NCBI GenBank assembly: GCA_029262295.1
Contig: JAJCZR010000027.1
Span: forward strand, 1 to 43,419
Direction of reading: 5' to 3'
DNA length: 43,419 bases
Source: Deltaproteobacteria bacterium
GTDB taxonomy: Bacteria; Desulfobacterota_D; UBA1144; Nemesobacterales; Nemesobacteraceae
How positions within the stretch are numbered: the stretch's first letter is position 1; every line of letters begins with the position of its first letter. Of this stretch, positions 26,939 through 33,900 are shown one piece after another. The notes beneath the pieces are model-generated. The model saw nothing but the letters and a program-made list of their open reading frames with translations. It was not told the DNA's origin and ran no database searches. The translations under genes and the position numbers were made by a program.

Positions 26939-27658
26939 TTAAATTCGAGACTGCCAGATAGCTTTGCCAACAAAGAAAGGCCCAAGCTTTTCAAGGTATT
27001 TTGACGTTTGTTCAGTGCCCCTCATAGTTTGGATAACAAAAGAAAGCGGATAAAGCTCTTTTCCGAGTACAGCTATTACAAAGTCATTATCATTTTTATC
27101 AAGCCCGTGGCATGCAAGCCTTATATCCTTTGCAAAACCTGCTTTTCCAAACTTAAAACCTATCTTGCCATGCTCACCTAATATAGCTCTTTTCTGTTCA
27201 TCCGACAGGTTTTCAAACTCTTTTGATCTTTGAAGTGGATACCATATTGCCCAGGGCCATTCGGCATCGAGCATCTTCTCTCGCGGGCCACTTACAAGGG
27301 TTTTATCAAGGTCACTTTCGTAACCAAATGAGTAAGTCCTGCCAAACATTGTGAACTCAGGTTTGGAAGTCAGTGATTTAAAAGAACTATTGAGTAAAAA
27401 ATCCCTCAGGCCATGAACAAAAAAGTCAGGATTATCACTCATAGCCACAAGACCGATCCCTTGATAATCGTTTAAATCAGAATAAATTACGGCATTTATA
27501 CCGGTATCCTGGATGTCTTTTATCAAATTTGATGTGTCATCACAGTTTCCAAAAGCAAGGAACTGCACAAAAAGCCTTTTATCAGAGGAAAGAGGGCTGC
27601 CGTCCTTTGCCCTGCCCTTCTCGTTTATATCAATTATGTCATCTGTAATTTCTTTCAT
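26939..27658 (-). CDS. Chlorite dismutase/HemQ-family heme protein
   Basis: The 239 residues match the Cld/HemQ fold. WAIWYPLQRSKEFENLSDEQKRAILGEHGKIG (about 137-168) and the following ACHGLDKNDNDFVIAV supply the conserved EHG and the likely heme-ligand His before GLD. LSFVIQTMRGTEQTSKYLEKLGPFFVG is the closing signature. Members either convert coproheme to heme (HemQ/ChdC) or degrade chlorite. No porphyrin or (per)chlorate genes are nearby, so the reaction cannot be assigned. About 25 extra N-terminal residues precede the fold. It has its own upstream region, 57 bases from the ftsY start. Confidence 0.85.
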   Translation of the reverse strand: MKEITDDIIDINEKGRAKDGSPLSSDKRLFVQFLAFGNCDDTSNLIKDIQDTGINAVIYSDLNDYQGIGLVAMSDNPDFFVHGLRDFLLNSSFKSLTSKPEFTMFGRTYSFGYESDLDKTLVSGPREKMLDAEWPWAIWYPLQRSKEFENLSDEQKRAILGEHGKIGFKFGKAGFAKDIRLACHGLDKNDNDFVIAVLGKELYPLSFVIQTMRGTEQTSKYLEKLGPFFVGKAIWQSRI

Positions 27659-27676
27659 AGCTCAAATAATAAAATA

Positions 27677-27705
27677 AAGTGAATATAGATTCTATACTAT
27701 CACTT
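27677..27705. promoter_or_regulatory. Nested imperfect palindrome before the Cld/HemQ-like gene
   Basis: AAGTGA (27677-27682) and TCACTT (27700-27705) flank TATAG-ATT-CTATA (27684-27696). It lies 19-47 bases upstream of the start codon and overlaps TATA-like promoter sequence of the leftward gene. It may be an operator; AT-richness makes this tentative. Confidence 0.35.
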
Positions 27706-27771
27706 CATAATAGTAAAAAATGATATGTATATTCACAAATTAGATGCTTTTACTTTTATGAAGCTTTTCAA

Positions 27772-27819
27772 GCTCTTCATGATGAACTTAACATTCCTGC
27801 CGAATCCCTTATTTCTTAA
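27772..27819 (+). pseudogene. 3' remnant of a second HigA-type antitoxin gene
   Basis: The frame ending at TAA 27817-27819 reads ALHDELNIPAESLIS-stop. The intact HigA gene ending at 29308 closes ALHKELDIPAESLIS-stop, and the sequence just past both stops (TTCTTAATT) also agrees. Upstream of 27772 the similarity is lost, so only the last 15 codons of a sister gene remain. Copies of the same dispersed repeat follow both stops, which points to duplication or repeat-mediated deletion. Confidence 0.7.
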
Positions 27820-27835
27820 TTTGTCATATCTGAGT

Positions 27836-28020
27836 CCTGCCCTGGGCCTGCATAGTCTTGAGCCAGTCGAAAGGCCGAGGGGTCCATTTGAGCTGAAGGC
27901 GAAGAATCTAAATTTGTCATCCTTGAGTACATTCGATTACACTCAGTATAAACTGCACGAAGAATCTAATTCTTTAGCTGAAAATAAACAAAGTCAGAAA
28001 TAAAGTTGGTTGAGGGTTAA
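27836..28020 (+). repeat. Dispersed intergenic repeat, copy A
   Basis: Contains a 39-bp block (27836-27874) matching 29392-29430 with one difference. A second 40-bp block (27917-27956) is identical to 29439-29478. Between and after them lie short units of the GTCATCCT...GAAGAATCTA type and the tag GGTTGAGG. It fills most of the 412-base gap between the Cld-like gene and brnT; an open frame through it is judged accidental. Confidence 0.85.
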
Positions 28021-28036
28021 AACTACCGACAAATTG

Positions 28037-28066
28037 TTGACATTGTATGTACAATGGTAATATTAA
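28037..28066 (+). promoter_or_regulatory. Promoter and palindromic operator of the BrnT/BrnA module
   Basis: A perfect TTGACA (28037-28042) is followed by CATTGTA-TG-TACAATG (28041-28056), a perfect inverted repeat with 7-bp arms between -35 and -10. TAATAT (28058-28063) or TATTAA (28061-28066) is the -10. Transcription would start within a few bases of the GTG at 28071. This is the expected layout for TA autorepression by the BrnA-like DNA-binding antitoxin. Confidence 0.75.
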
Positions 28067-28070
28067 TTAA

Positions 28071-28325
28071 GTGATTTTTTGGAATGAAGAGAAAAACGAT
28101 TGGCTAAAATATATAAGAGAAGTTTCTTTTGAAGATGTTAAATCAATTATAGAACGAGGTGAAGTTATTGACGTTGTTGAAAATCCGACTTATGAAAACA
28201 GATTAATTTATATAGTTCTTATCAAAGACTATATTCATTGCGTTCCTTTTAGTTATATAGGAGACGACATTTATCTTCATACTATTTATCCAAGTAGAAA
28301 TTTTAATAAGGAGTACAACAAATGA
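28071..28325 (+). CDS. BrnT-like toxin
   Basis: An 84-residue protein with the pattern WNEEKNDWLKYIREVSFEDV, then a Glu-rich helix, IYIVLIKDYIHCVPFSYIG and IYLHTIYPSRNFNKEY. This is the common TA toxin family usually annotated BrnT-like. BrnT is a RelE-fold ribonuclease that stops translation. It starts at GTG with no Shine-Dalgarno, and the promoter suggests a leaderless transcript. It overlaps the downstream antitoxin by ATGA: toxin first, as in brnTA. The family call is good, but activity is unproven. Confidence 0.7.
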   Translation: MIFWNEEKNDWLKYIREVSFEDVKSIIERGEVIDVVENPTYENRLIYIVLIKDYIHCVPFSYIGDDIYLHTIYPSRNFNKEYNK

Positions 28326-28627
28326 AAAAAAACGAAAAGAAGTCAAAGGCATTTCCCCCAAAAAAAGCTTTTGAATTAACCCCTGAAGAAAAAGCTTTAA
28401 TAGGAAACGAGGACGACTATGTCTCAGTTAGCAAAAAAAGAAAAGCTAATATCCTAAGAAGCTCACAAAAAGCTGCCCAAGACAAGCGGATAAATCTGCG
28501 TATCAGTTCGAAATTGCTATGTGATATAAAAGCTGAGGCTGAAAGGAAAGGTTTAAATTATCAGTCGCTAATGAAAAGTGTTCTACATCAGTATATTAAT
28601 GGCGAGCTTGTTGAGAAAAGACAATAA
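28322..28627 (+). CDS. BrnA/CopG-like antitoxin
   Basis: 101 residues with a basic, Lys-rich N-terminal half (likely the toxin-binding part). A C-terminal ribbon-helix-helix-like domain runs from about 58 to 97: KRINLRISSKLLCDIKAEAE, then RKGLNYQSLMKSVLHQYING. RHH antitoxins neutralise the toxin and repress the promoter as dimers on inverted repeats, which fits the perfect palindrome at 28041-28056. AAGGAG 11 bases before the ATG and a four-base overlap with the toxin indicate coupled translation. Confidence 0.75.
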   Translation: MKKNEKKSKAFPPKKAFELTPEEKALIGNEDDYVSVSKKRKANILRSSQKAAQDKRINLRISSKLLCDIKAEAERKGLNYQSLMKSVLHQYINGELVEKRQ

Positions 28628-28640
28628 AAAAACCAGAGAT

Positions 28641-28690
28641 TATGTGGGTTGAGGACTGATGTCATCCTGAACTAGTTTCAGGATCTAAAT
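28641..28690 (+). repeat. Dispersed intergenic repeat, copy B (hairpin form)
   Basis: The tag GTGGGTTGAGG followed by GTCATCCTGAACTAGTTTCA and GGATCTAAAT. ATCCTGAA (28664-28671) and TTCAGGAT (28677-28684) form a perfect 8-bp stem. The homology to HigB toxins begins directly after this unit, so it marks the breakpoint of the truncated higB. Confidence 0.8.
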
Positions 28691-28702
28691 TACTACCAGT
28701 AA

Positions 28703-28957
28703 CAAAAGTATAAAGATTCAGAACAGTCTTTAAGAGCTTGGTATTCGGAGGCAAAAAAAGCAAATTGGAAAACTCCTGATAATATAAAAAAACATTACAG
28801 AAATGCCAGTTTTTTGGCTAATAATAGAGTTGTTTTTAATATAAAGGGGAATGATTATAGATTAATTGTTGCTATTAAATATGAATTTCAAATTGTATAC
28901 ATACGATTTGTTGGAACTCATAAACAGTATGACAAAATAAATGCTGAGGAAATATAA
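28703..28957 (+). pseudogene. higB: 5'-truncated HigB-type mRNA interferase toxin
   Basis: The frame reads QKYKDSEQSLRAWYSEAKKA, then NWKTPDNIKKHYRNASFLAN, NRVVFNIKGNDYRLIVAI and IVYIRFVGTHKQYDKINAEE. This matches nearly all of the HigB toxin (about 95-105 aa). The usual first 14-16 residues (a MRIIAK-xxL-xxFWE-type strand and helix) are missing. An in-frame TAA lies at 28700-28702, and no ATG/GTG/TTG occurs before the core. The break coincides with repeat copy B. The rest shows no frameshift, so the loss seems recent. higA follows one base later. Confidence 0.85.
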
Positions 28958-29308
28958 ATGAATATTAAACCAATAAGAAGAAAAAAAGATTATTATTCCG
29001 CATTAAAGAGAATTGATGATCTTTGGGATGCTAAGGTAAATACTCAAGAGGGTGATGAACTTGAGGTACTTACCATTCTGGTTGAAGCTTATGAGGCAAG
29101 GAATTTTGAAATACTTCCTCCCGATCCTGTTGAGGCTATAAAATTCAGAATGGAGCAAATGAACCTTAAAAGCTCTGATCTCGCACCAATCCTTGGTGGA
29201 AAAAACAGAGTTAGTGAGATTTTAAGATATAAACGAAACCTTACAGTTAAGATGATAAAAGCTCTTCACAAAGAACTAGACATACCGGCGGAATCACTAA
29301 TTTCTTAA
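28958..29308 (+). CDS. higA: HigA-type antitoxin (XRE-like), now orphaned
   Basis: 116 residues. The N-terminal part (1-55, IRRKKDYYSALKRIDDLWDA) is typical of HigA proteins paired with this HigB family. A helix-turn-helix follows (about 62-105, AIKFRMEQMNLKSSDLAPIL then KNRVSEILRYKRNLTVKMIK), ending ELDIPAESLIS. GAGGAAA lies just upstream of the ATG. Its toxin gene is truncated and the natural promoter seems lost with the toxin's 5' end, so expression may depend on read-through from brnTA. It could still repress or neutralise HigB homologues elsewhere. Confidence 0.85.
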   Translation: MNIKPIRRKKDYYSALKRIDDLWDAKVNTQEGDELEVLTILVEAYEARNFEILPPDPVEAIKFRMEQMNLKSSDLAPILGGKNRVSEILRYKRNLTVKMIKALHKELDIPAESLIS

Positions 29309-29321
29309 TTAATCATCCCTT

Positions 29322-29574
29322 CTTGTCATTCCCGAAACTTGTCCTCAAATGTATCTATTGAGGATCTAATCGGGAATCCATAATCTTTTAGCCTGCCCTG
29401 AGCCTGCATAGTCTTGAGCCAGTCGAAAGGTCGAAGGGTCATCCTTGAGTACATTCGATTACACTCAGTATAAACTGCGCGATGGATCTATCTTTTGCGC
29501 TGAAAATAAAGAAACCAGGGATAAAGTAGGTTGAGGAGTTAAAGTCATTCTAGGGCGTAGCGAAGAATCTAGTT
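29322..29574 (+). repeat. Dispersed intergenic repeat, copy C (composite)
   Basis: Fills the 320-base gap before mazE. Order: a GTCATTCCCGAAAC...TCGGGAATCC unit with outer inverted arms and an inner one (ATTGAGGATCT), the 39-bp and 40-bp blocks shared with copy A, GCTGAAAATAAA, the GGTTGAGG tag, and a GTCATTCTAGGGCGTAGC unit ending GAAGAATCTA. No gene is seen inside. Confidence 0.85.
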
Positions 29575-29593
29575 CTTTGGAAATACAAATTTC

Positions 29594-29621
29594 TTGACTC
29601 TGGTATAACTAAAGTTATACT
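29594..29621 (+). promoter_or_regulatory. mazE promoter with 18-bp palindromic operator; likely leaderless
   Basis: TTGACT (29594-29599), a 16-bp spacer and TATACT (29616-29621): five of six matches each. GTATAACT-AA-AGTTATAC (29603-29620) is a perfect palindrome spanning the spacer and the -10. The -10 ends 7 bases before the ATG at 29629, so the transcript would begin at or next to the start codon, and no Shine-Dalgarno exists. Confidence 0.8.
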
Positions 29622-29628
29622 TTTCTTC

Positions 29629-29865
29629 ATGAAAACAGCAATTTCTATCCCCGATGAACTTTTTGCAAAAGCAGAACGGCTTTCCAAAAGACTTAAAATG
29701 AGCAGAAGTGAACTTTATTCAAATGCAGTAAAAAAATTCATTGAACAAAATAAAACAAAAGACATTACAAAACTTCTTGATGAAGTTTATGAGAAAAATG
29801 AATCCGGAATTGATAAAGCTCTTTTTGAAATGCAGATGAATTCAGCTGATAAAGAAGAATGGTAA
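29629..29865 (+). CDS. mazE: MazE/RHH-type antitoxin
   Basis: A 78-residue ribbon-helix-helix protein: KTAISIPDELFAKAERLSKR, then LKMSRSELYSNAVKKFIEQN (beta strand and two helices, 1-42). An acidic C-terminal tail follows (KNESGIDKALFEMQMNSADKEEW), the usual toxin-neutralising part. It overlaps mazF by seven bases. It probably binds the perfect palindrome in its own promoter. The RHH fold resembles the antitoxins of MazF6/MazF9-type pairs rather than E. coli AbrB-type MazE, so the symbol denotes role, not strict orthology. Confidence 0.85.
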   Translation: MKTAISIPDELFAKAERLSKRLKMSRSELYSNAVKKFIEQNKTKDITKLLDEVYEKNESGIDKALFEMQMNSADKEEW

Positions 29866-30206
29866 TTAAAAGAGGAGAGTTGTGGTGGGCATCTCTTGGT
29901 GATCCCAAAGGTTCAGCCCCTGGTTACAGAAGGCCTGTAGTTATAATTCAATCTAACCCTTTTAATTACAGTAAAATAAACACGGTTGTTGTTGCAGCTA
30001 TCACTTCTAATCTTGAATTAGAAAAGGCCCCAGGGAATTTAAAACTTAAAAAATCAAAAAAGTCAGGATTAAATAAGAACTCTGTTGTTAATGTTTCACA
30101 GATTTATACTATCGATAAAATATTTTTAACTGAAAAAATTGGGAAACTAGGCATTTCCCAAATTAGAGAACTTAATGAAGGATTAAGACTCGTTTTAGCC
30201 TTATAA
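29859..30206 (+). CDS. mazF: MazF/PemK-family endoribonuclease toxin
   Basis: 115 residues: KRGELWWASLGDPKGSAPGY then RRPVVIIQSNPFN, the conserved MazF opening with the catalytic-loop Arg. VVVAAITSNLELEKAPGNLKL and SVVNVSQIYTIDK, with the Ser-Gln segment near the active site, follow, then a helical end. MazF toxins cut single-stranded RNA at short sites. The gene is complete and overlaps its antitoxin, so this appears to be the one clearly intact classical TA pair of the patch. Confidence 0.92.
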   Translation: MVIKRGELWWASLGDPKGSAPGYRRPVVIIQSNPFNYSKINTVVVAAITSNLELEKAPGNLKLKKSKKSGLNKNSVVNVSQIYTIDKIFLTEKIGKLGISQIRELNEGLRLVLAL

Positions 30207-30224
30207 ATTTTTTCCTGTCATCAG

Positions 30225-30274
30225 ATAAAGTGGGTTGAGGGTTAAAGTCATCCTGAATGAAACGAAGAATCTAG
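30225..30274 (+). repeat. Dispersed intergenic repeat, copy D
   Basis: ATAAAGTGGGTTGAGG followed by GTTAAAGTCATCCTGAATG and ACGAAGAATCTAG. This is the cleanest example of the tag plus short unit, and lies between mazF and the ORF6N gene. Confidence 0.85.
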
Positions 30275-30324
30275 TCTTATATTAAGTGCAAAGTGTAGAC
30301 CTGGCCCTAATTCTGTATAAAGAT

Positions 30325-30900
30325 ATGCCATCAAAGAAGAATTCTAATTTAATTCCAGTAGAGACAATAAGAAGTCTGATTTTCTTAATTCGTGATCAGA
30401 AAGTCATGATTGATCAAGATATAGCTCAACTCTACGAAGTTGAAACTAAAGTGTTAAATCAGGCAGTGAAAAGAAATATTGGGAGATTTCCAGAAGATTT
30501 CATGTTCCAGTTAACAAAAGAAGAGTTTGATATCTTGAAGTCACAAATTGTGACTTCAAGTTGGGGAGGAAGAAGAACTCCTCCGTATGCCTTTACTGAG
30601 CAAGGTCTCGCAATGCTATCTGGTGTACTTAATAGTAAACGCGCAATTGAAGTTAATATAGCAATTATGAGAACTTTTGTTCAGTTAAGATCAATGCTTA
30701 CATCACATGATGAACTTTCCAAAAAACTCAAAAATTTAGAAAAGAAATACGATTCTCAATTTAAAATCGTTTTCGATGCTATTCGTGAAATAATGAATCC
30801 AAATAAACCATTGAAAAAAGACAGATTGGATTTAGAGAAAATAAATAAAATTAAACTTGATTTGTCATTCTTGAGCGCAGCGAAGAATCTAACTTTTTAA
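30325..30900 (+). CDS. ORF6N-domain (KilA-N/RhuM-like) protein with repeat-derived C terminus
   Basis: 191 residues from the ATG at 30325; an upstream GTG (30286) in the repeat flank is less likely. The ORF6N domain is clear: [40 protein letters not shown], then [20 protein letters not shown] and [13 protein letters not shown] helices, then a coiled-coil end. Such proteins occur in phages and beside RM or TA loci; no biochemical role is established. The last 13 codons, [13 protein letters not shown], are a copy of the dispersed repeat (30861-30893). A 27-bp palindrome (30534-30560) lies inside the domain's coding sequence. Confidence 0.85.
   Translation: MPSKKNSNLIPVETIRSLIFLIRDQKVMIDQDIAQLYEVETKVLNQAVKRNIGRFPEDFMFQLTKEEFDILKSQIVTSSWGGRRTPPYAFTEQGLAMLSGVLNSKRAIEVNIAIMRTFVQLRSMLTSHDELSKKLKNLEKKYDSQFKIVFDAIREIMNPNKPLKKDRLDLEKINKIKLDLSFLSAAKNLTF
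30534..30560. repeat. 27-bp perfect palindrome inside the ORF6N gene
   Basis: CTTGAAGTCACAA-A-TTGTGACTTCAAG: 13-bp arms around one A. It codes for the ILKSQIVTS stretch of the ORF6N domain. A 14-of-15 match to its right half (TTGTGACTTCAAGTT) recurs at 30921-30935 next to hsdR. Confidence 0.85.
30861..30893 (+). repeat. Dispersed repeat, copy E, within a coding region
   Basis: TTTGTCATTCTTGAGCGCA then GCGAAGAATCTA matches the short unit of copies C and D. Here it is in frame and supplies the C terminus of the ORF6N protein, with the stop codon 5 bases beyond the unit. Confidence 0.85.
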
Positions 30901-30928
30901 TCTAATCTTGAAATAGAAAGTTGCGACT

Positions 30929-33900
30929 TCAAGTTCCGGTCTTTGCCCATTCTTCTGCAAGTAATTCAGCTTGTTTTAAAATGTTTTCAGTGGCAATTTT
31001 TTGAAGATCAGGTGGATAACCATATTTTCTGAGTGTTCTTTTGACCAATACCCTAAGCTTAGCACGAACACTTTCTTTTATAGTCCAATCAATTGTTGTG
31101 TTCTTTTTAACTTTTTCAACTAAGATTCTTGCTATATCCCTTAGTTGATCATCACCTAGGATATCTCTTGCACTTTTATTATCAGCCAGTGAGTCATAAA
31201 AGGCAGATTCATCAGAGGTTAATCCAAAAGCCTCGCCTCTGGCATCAGCTTCTTTTATTTCTTTTGCAAGTTTAATTAGCTCATCAATCACTTCAACAGT
31301 TGTGATTTGGTTTGAAATGTATCTTTTAATTGCATTATCAAGCATTTCAGAAAGTTTTTTAGACTGGATATGATTCTTCTTCATTCTAGTCTTTATTTCA
31401 TCATTGAGAAGCTTTTTTAGTAATTCGACAGCAAGGTTTTTTCTTTCCATCCCTTTTACTTCTTTCATAAATTCATCAGATAAAATTGAGATATCAGGTT
31501 TTTTAATTCCGGCAGCTCCAAAAACATCAATCACTCCGTCAGTTACTATTGCTTCACTTACAATTTGTCTTATAGCTGAATCAATTTGTTCATCTGTTCT
31601 GCCTCCACTTGTAGGTGTAAACTTCACCAATCTTGCTTTTACAGCCTGAAAGAATCCAACCTCATCTTTTATATCCATTGCTCTATCATCTGGCACAGAA
31701 AGAGCAAAAGCCTTTGAAAGCTTGTCCACATTTCTGTTAAATCTGTTTTTCCCATCTTCAAGACTCAAAATATGTTCCTGTGCTTCCAGAATGATTTGGA
31801 GTTTTAGTCTCGTATCAGCATTAAAATAGATTTGATAATCAAAACCACCTGCTTGCGCGCTATCTCTTTGCGCAGTCAAGTCAAACATCTGATTAACCAC
31901 TTCAAATTGTTCAAGCATTAATACTACAGCTTCTTCTTGATTCAGAGTTGGCGTTCCTTTTCCTCCGCTTTGAGTATAATTTGAAAGGGCAGTTTTGAGT
32001 TCAGTGGCTATACCAAGATAATCCACAATAAGGCCACCCGGTTTATCTTTAAATACTCTGTTTACTCTTGCAATTGCCTGCATAAGGCTATGTCCACGCA
32101 TTGGTTTATCTACATACATTGTATGAAGGCATGGAACATCAAAACCTGTGAGCCACATATCCCTTACAATCACAAGTTGAAGTTCATCATCTGTATCTTT
32201 AAACCTTTCCGCAAACTGTTTTCTTTCCTTTTTCGTGGTTTTGAATTGCTGCCAGCTTTCAGGATCACTGGAACTTGCAGTCATAACTATCTTTATTTTT
32301 CCCTTATCTTTATCATTGCTGTGCCAATTGGGCCTTAATTTTATGATTTCATTGTAAAGATCAACCGCTATTCTCCTGCTCATTGTAACAATCATTGCTT
32401 TACCTTGAAAGAGAAAGACTTGCTGGCGTTTTTCAAAGTGCTCCAATAAATCTTCTGCAACAGTTTGTATTCGATCAGGATCACCAACAATAGCTTCAAG
32501 CTGAGTCCACTTTGCCTTGGCTTTTTCAGTTGCATATTCTTCTTCTTTCTCGGTGATGGAATCCAATTCATCATCAATTTTTTCTATATCTTCTTTTTTT
32601 AGCTGCACTTTAACAAGCCGTGATTCATAGTAAATCGGCACTGTTGCACCATCTTCAATTGCCTGCTCAATGTCATATATATCAATATAATTTCCAAACA
32701 CCGCAGGGGTGGATGCATCTTCTTTTTCAACTGGTGTTCCGGTAAAACCAATAAAAGATGCATTGGGAAGTGCATCTCTTATATATTTTGCAAAACCAAA
32801 GCTTGTGATTGCTTCATTATCTTTTTGTCTGGTTTTTGCTTTAAAACCATAGTGGCTTCTATGTGCCTCATCTGCTATTACCACAATATTTTTTCTGTTG
32901 GAAAGAAGATCATAAGTCTGTGAGCCGTCTTCTGGAAAAAATTTTTGAATAGTTGTAAAAACTATTCCCCCACCTGCCACTTTGAGTTTATTTTTAAGAT
33001 CTTCTCTATCTTGTGCCTGGGTGGGTTCTTGCCTCAGTAGTTGCTTGGATCCTGCAAATGTTTCAAAAAGCTGATCATCAAGATCATTTCTATCGGTTAT
33101 TACAATTACGGTCGGGTTATCCAATACAAGAATTATCTTTCCAGTATAAAAAACCATTGAAAGAGATTTGCCTGAACCCTGGGTGTGCCAAATCACCCCT
33201 ATCTTTCCGCTTCCAAAAGATTCTCTTTCTTCAGCTGCTAAAAGATATGGTGCATCCGGCTCTTTTGTTTTAAGTTCTTTTCCAACTGCTGCTAATGTGC
33301 TTTCTACTGCTTTTCTTACTGCATAAAATTGATGATAAGAAGCAATTTTCTTTACTGTTTCCACAGTTGTAAGGCCCGTATTTGCATCTTCTTTTTTATC
33401 TTTTTCGAAAACTGTAAAATGCTTTACAAGATCAAGCAAGATCTCCGGCTTCAGCATTCCTTTTATTAATACTTCTATCTGAGGGATATTAAATGCTGAT
33501 TCTGTAGAGCCATCGATTGACTTCCATGCCATAAATCTTGACCAGCCCGCTGTAAGAGAACCGGCTTTTGCATCAAGACCGTCAGAGGATACAAGAACAG
33601 TGTTGTAATTAAATAAACTGGGAACTGCTGATTTATAGTTCTGAAGCTGTGTGTACGCTTTTTTTACAGTTGCATTTTCATCATTTGGATTTTTTAGTTC
33701 AATTACAACAAGTGGCAAGCCATTAACAAATAAAACAATATCAGGTCTTTTATTCGTATTATTCACAATAACTGTAAACTGATTACAGACTACAAAATCA
33801 TTATTATTTGGATTATCAAAATCAATCAGCCATACCTTATCTCCTCTTACTCCATCGTCAGTCATAAACTCAACCTCAATGCCATCGGTAAGCATTTTGT

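Noticed and set aside
27725..28003. Open frame of 92 codons on the plus strand between the Cld-like gene and brnT
   Set aside because: It runs through the higA remnant out of frame and through dispersed repeat copy A; there is no ribosome site and no recognisable protein pattern.
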